Positions 14,544-15,261 of a DNA stretch of 15,261 nt are shown here, piece by piece. Both the position numbers and the translations under genes were made by a program. The stretch is taken from contig JALGTV010000010.1 of assembly GCA_029821215.1 (NCBI GenBank), forward strand, positions 1 through 15,261. Direction: 5' to 3'. Under the pieces are notes generated by a model. That model was not told the origin of the DNA. It saw only the letters and a program-made list of their open reading frames with translations, and searched no databases. Position 1 is the stretch's first letter, and each line of letters opens with the position of its first letter. The stretch is from Candidatus Zipacnadia bacterium. Its GTDB lineage: Bacteria > Armatimonadota > Zipacnadia > Zipacnadales > Zipacnadaceae.

Positions 14544-15080
14544 ATGATGAACCAGCCACTGAGGCTCACTGGAATGATCGCATTGATGGTGGGCATGCTG
14601 ATGTGGCTCGGTGGGTGTGGTGGGGGAAATCATGAGGCCGTTACTGCTCTTACCTCAAGTCCATCTGCCGTTCGCACAACTACACAGTATGCAGCGGAGG
14701 TCGTGCCAGCCAACGGTGGCTGCCTGCCGGGCGATATGGATGGCGATGGGAAGGCGAGCGTGGGCGACGCCATTAAGATTCTGCGCATTGTGGTCGGTCT
14801 GGATGATAATGTCCCCTGCGCCGATGCCAACGAAAGTGGCAGTACCGATGTAGGCGACGCCATTTTGGTGCTGCGCTGTGTGGTCGGTCTGGACCCCTGG
14901 CCGATTGGGGGCACTGGCGCCACCACCGTCTACGTTGTGGACAATCCCCCCACCGGTAGCCACGACCACTTTCGCGAGCTGACTGACGCGATAGACTATC
15001 TAAAGAACAATGTTAGTGATTCAGACCAATCGCGAACTGGTGGTAGACTCGCTCTCGTTTCCCTGCGACCTGAAAATTGA
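14544..15080 (+). CDS. Dockerin-repeat lipoprotein, N-terminal part; reading frame probably broken
   Basis: The protein begins with a lipoprotein signal, MMNQPLRLTGMIALMVGMLMWLGGC, with lipobox LGGC and Cys25 as the lipid anchor. GGGAG at 14534-14538 precedes two adjacent ATGs (14544, 14547); either could be used. The frame is open upstream to 14448, but that part only translates palindromic repeat 2. A Ser/Thr-rich linker leads to two dockerin-type calcium-loop repeats, GDMDGDGKASVGDA (63-76) and ADANESGSTDVGDA (93-106), each followed by a helix (ILRIVVGL; VLRCVVGL) and homologous at DNA level. A region TTVYVVDNPP...FRELTDAIDYLKNN then looks like the start of a beta-helix domain. The frame ends at 15080 after a tail (QSRTGGRLALVSLRPEN) that does not look native; the natural continuation is in the +1 frame. 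Likely cell-surface; binding partner unknown. Confidence 0.8.
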   Translation: MMNQPLRLTGMIALMVGMLMWLGGCGGGNHEAVTALTSSPSAVRTTTQYAAEVVPANGGCLPGDMDGDGKASVGDAIKILRIVVGLDDNVPCADANESGSTDVGDAILVLRCVVGLDPWPIGGTGATTVYVVDNPPTGSHDHFRELTDAIDYLKNNVSDSDQSRTGGRLALVSLRPEN

Positions 15081-15261
15081 GGTAGACCAGGGCTATACGG
15101 GAAGAATCGCCGGCCCTGGGGCAAAACCTTTGGAAATAAATGCAGCAGGCGCTCTGAACCTGGGTGGTTTTACCATCTCCAATGCCGGCGGTGTCATCTT
15201 CAACGCCAACCGCCGGATTGAACTATCCGGCAACCATCTGCCGTCCAGTGCCGCGGTGAAT
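15004..15261 (+). CDS. Beta-helix-like continuation of the dockerin lipoprotein in the +1 frame, runs off the right edge
   Basis: After an in-frame TAA at 15001-15003, this frame is open to the end of the window. It reads (from ATG 15010) MLVIQTNRELVVDS, then LKIEVDQGYTGRIAGPGAKP, NLGGFTISNAGGVIFNAN and RRIELSGNHLP. This short-strand pattern with Gly/Asn turns is what right-handed parallel beta-helix (pectate-lyase-like) domains look like. No ribosome site precedes ATG 15010, so an independent gene is unlikely. It is best read as the rest of the preceding lipoprotein after a +1 shift (one extra base or two missing) somewhere in 15004-15077. There is no long homopolymer in that interval. It could be a real mutation (pseudogene), an assembly or sequencing error or, less likely, programmed frameshifting. 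Confidence 0.65.

Noticed and set aside
14058..14633. Minus-strand 191-codon frame spanning the end of the aminotransferase and palindromic repeat 2
   Set aside because: It crosses a clear plus-strand gene end, a repeat and a lipoprotein signal sequence; its composition (His/Gln-rich, no hydrophobic pattern) is typical of a shadow frame.
1..15261. tRNA, rRNA, CRISPR array or complete insertion sequence
   Set aside because: No cloverleaf or T-loop signature, no rRNA-like conserved stretch, no regularly spaced direct repeats and no transposase frame were seen on either strand by eye.

Overview
The window (about 55% GC by eye) looks like chromosomal DNA from an Armatimonadota-like bacterium, probably a metagenome-derived or uncultured lineage. 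The main clue is the pseudopilin N-terminus at 1157-1897. It combines FTLIEMLVVIAIIATLAAILFP with an SAREKARQAQC..NLMQL segment, a pattern I associate with Armatimonadota (a close relative occurs in Planctomycetota). Dockerin-type repeats on a lipoprotein and dispersed palindromic repeats also fit. The assignment is inference; no rRNA or other phylogenetic marker was compared.

Region 1 (1-7643, all minus strand) is a type IV pilus locus. In transcription order it holds a near-consensus promoter (7615-7643), pilB, pilT, pilC, pilD (prepilin peptidase), a pseudopilin, and a long protein that runs off the left edge. PilB powers assembly, PilT retraction, PilC is the inner-membrane platform, and PilD processes the pseudopilin. 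The left-edge gene has no stop inside the window and is easy to miss. Its reading frame runs straight through a palindromic dispersed repeat.

Region 2 (7693-10316, minus strand) has a Gfo/Idh/MocA-family oxidoreductase with its own promoter. Upstream of it is a two-gene unit, a multi-pass membrane protein followed 2 nt later by an RNase HI.

Region 3 (10317-14411, plus strand) begins with a leader that may encode a tiny membrane or lipoprotein peptide, then about 340 bp with no convincing gene but a good murA promoter. The cell-envelope pair murA-mreB (reading frames overlap by 13 bp) follows, then a PLP aminotransferase 29 bp downstream. MurA commits UDP-GlcNAc to peptidoglycan and MreB organises wall synthesis, so co-translation of the two is functionally coherent.

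Region 4 (14449-15261, plus strand) has a second palindromic repeat, then a lipoprotein with two dockerin-like calcium-binding repeats. Its reading frame stops at 15080. Convincing beta-helix-like coding sequence continues in the +1 frame to the right edge, which implies a frameshift near 15004-15077.

Most genes here are standard housekeeping or pilus genes. I did not find a clearly new multi-gene system. The least ordinary items are the paired-arm palindromic repeats (one translated in frame), the broken dockerin/beta-helix gene, the small lipobox peptide and the murA-mreB overlap.
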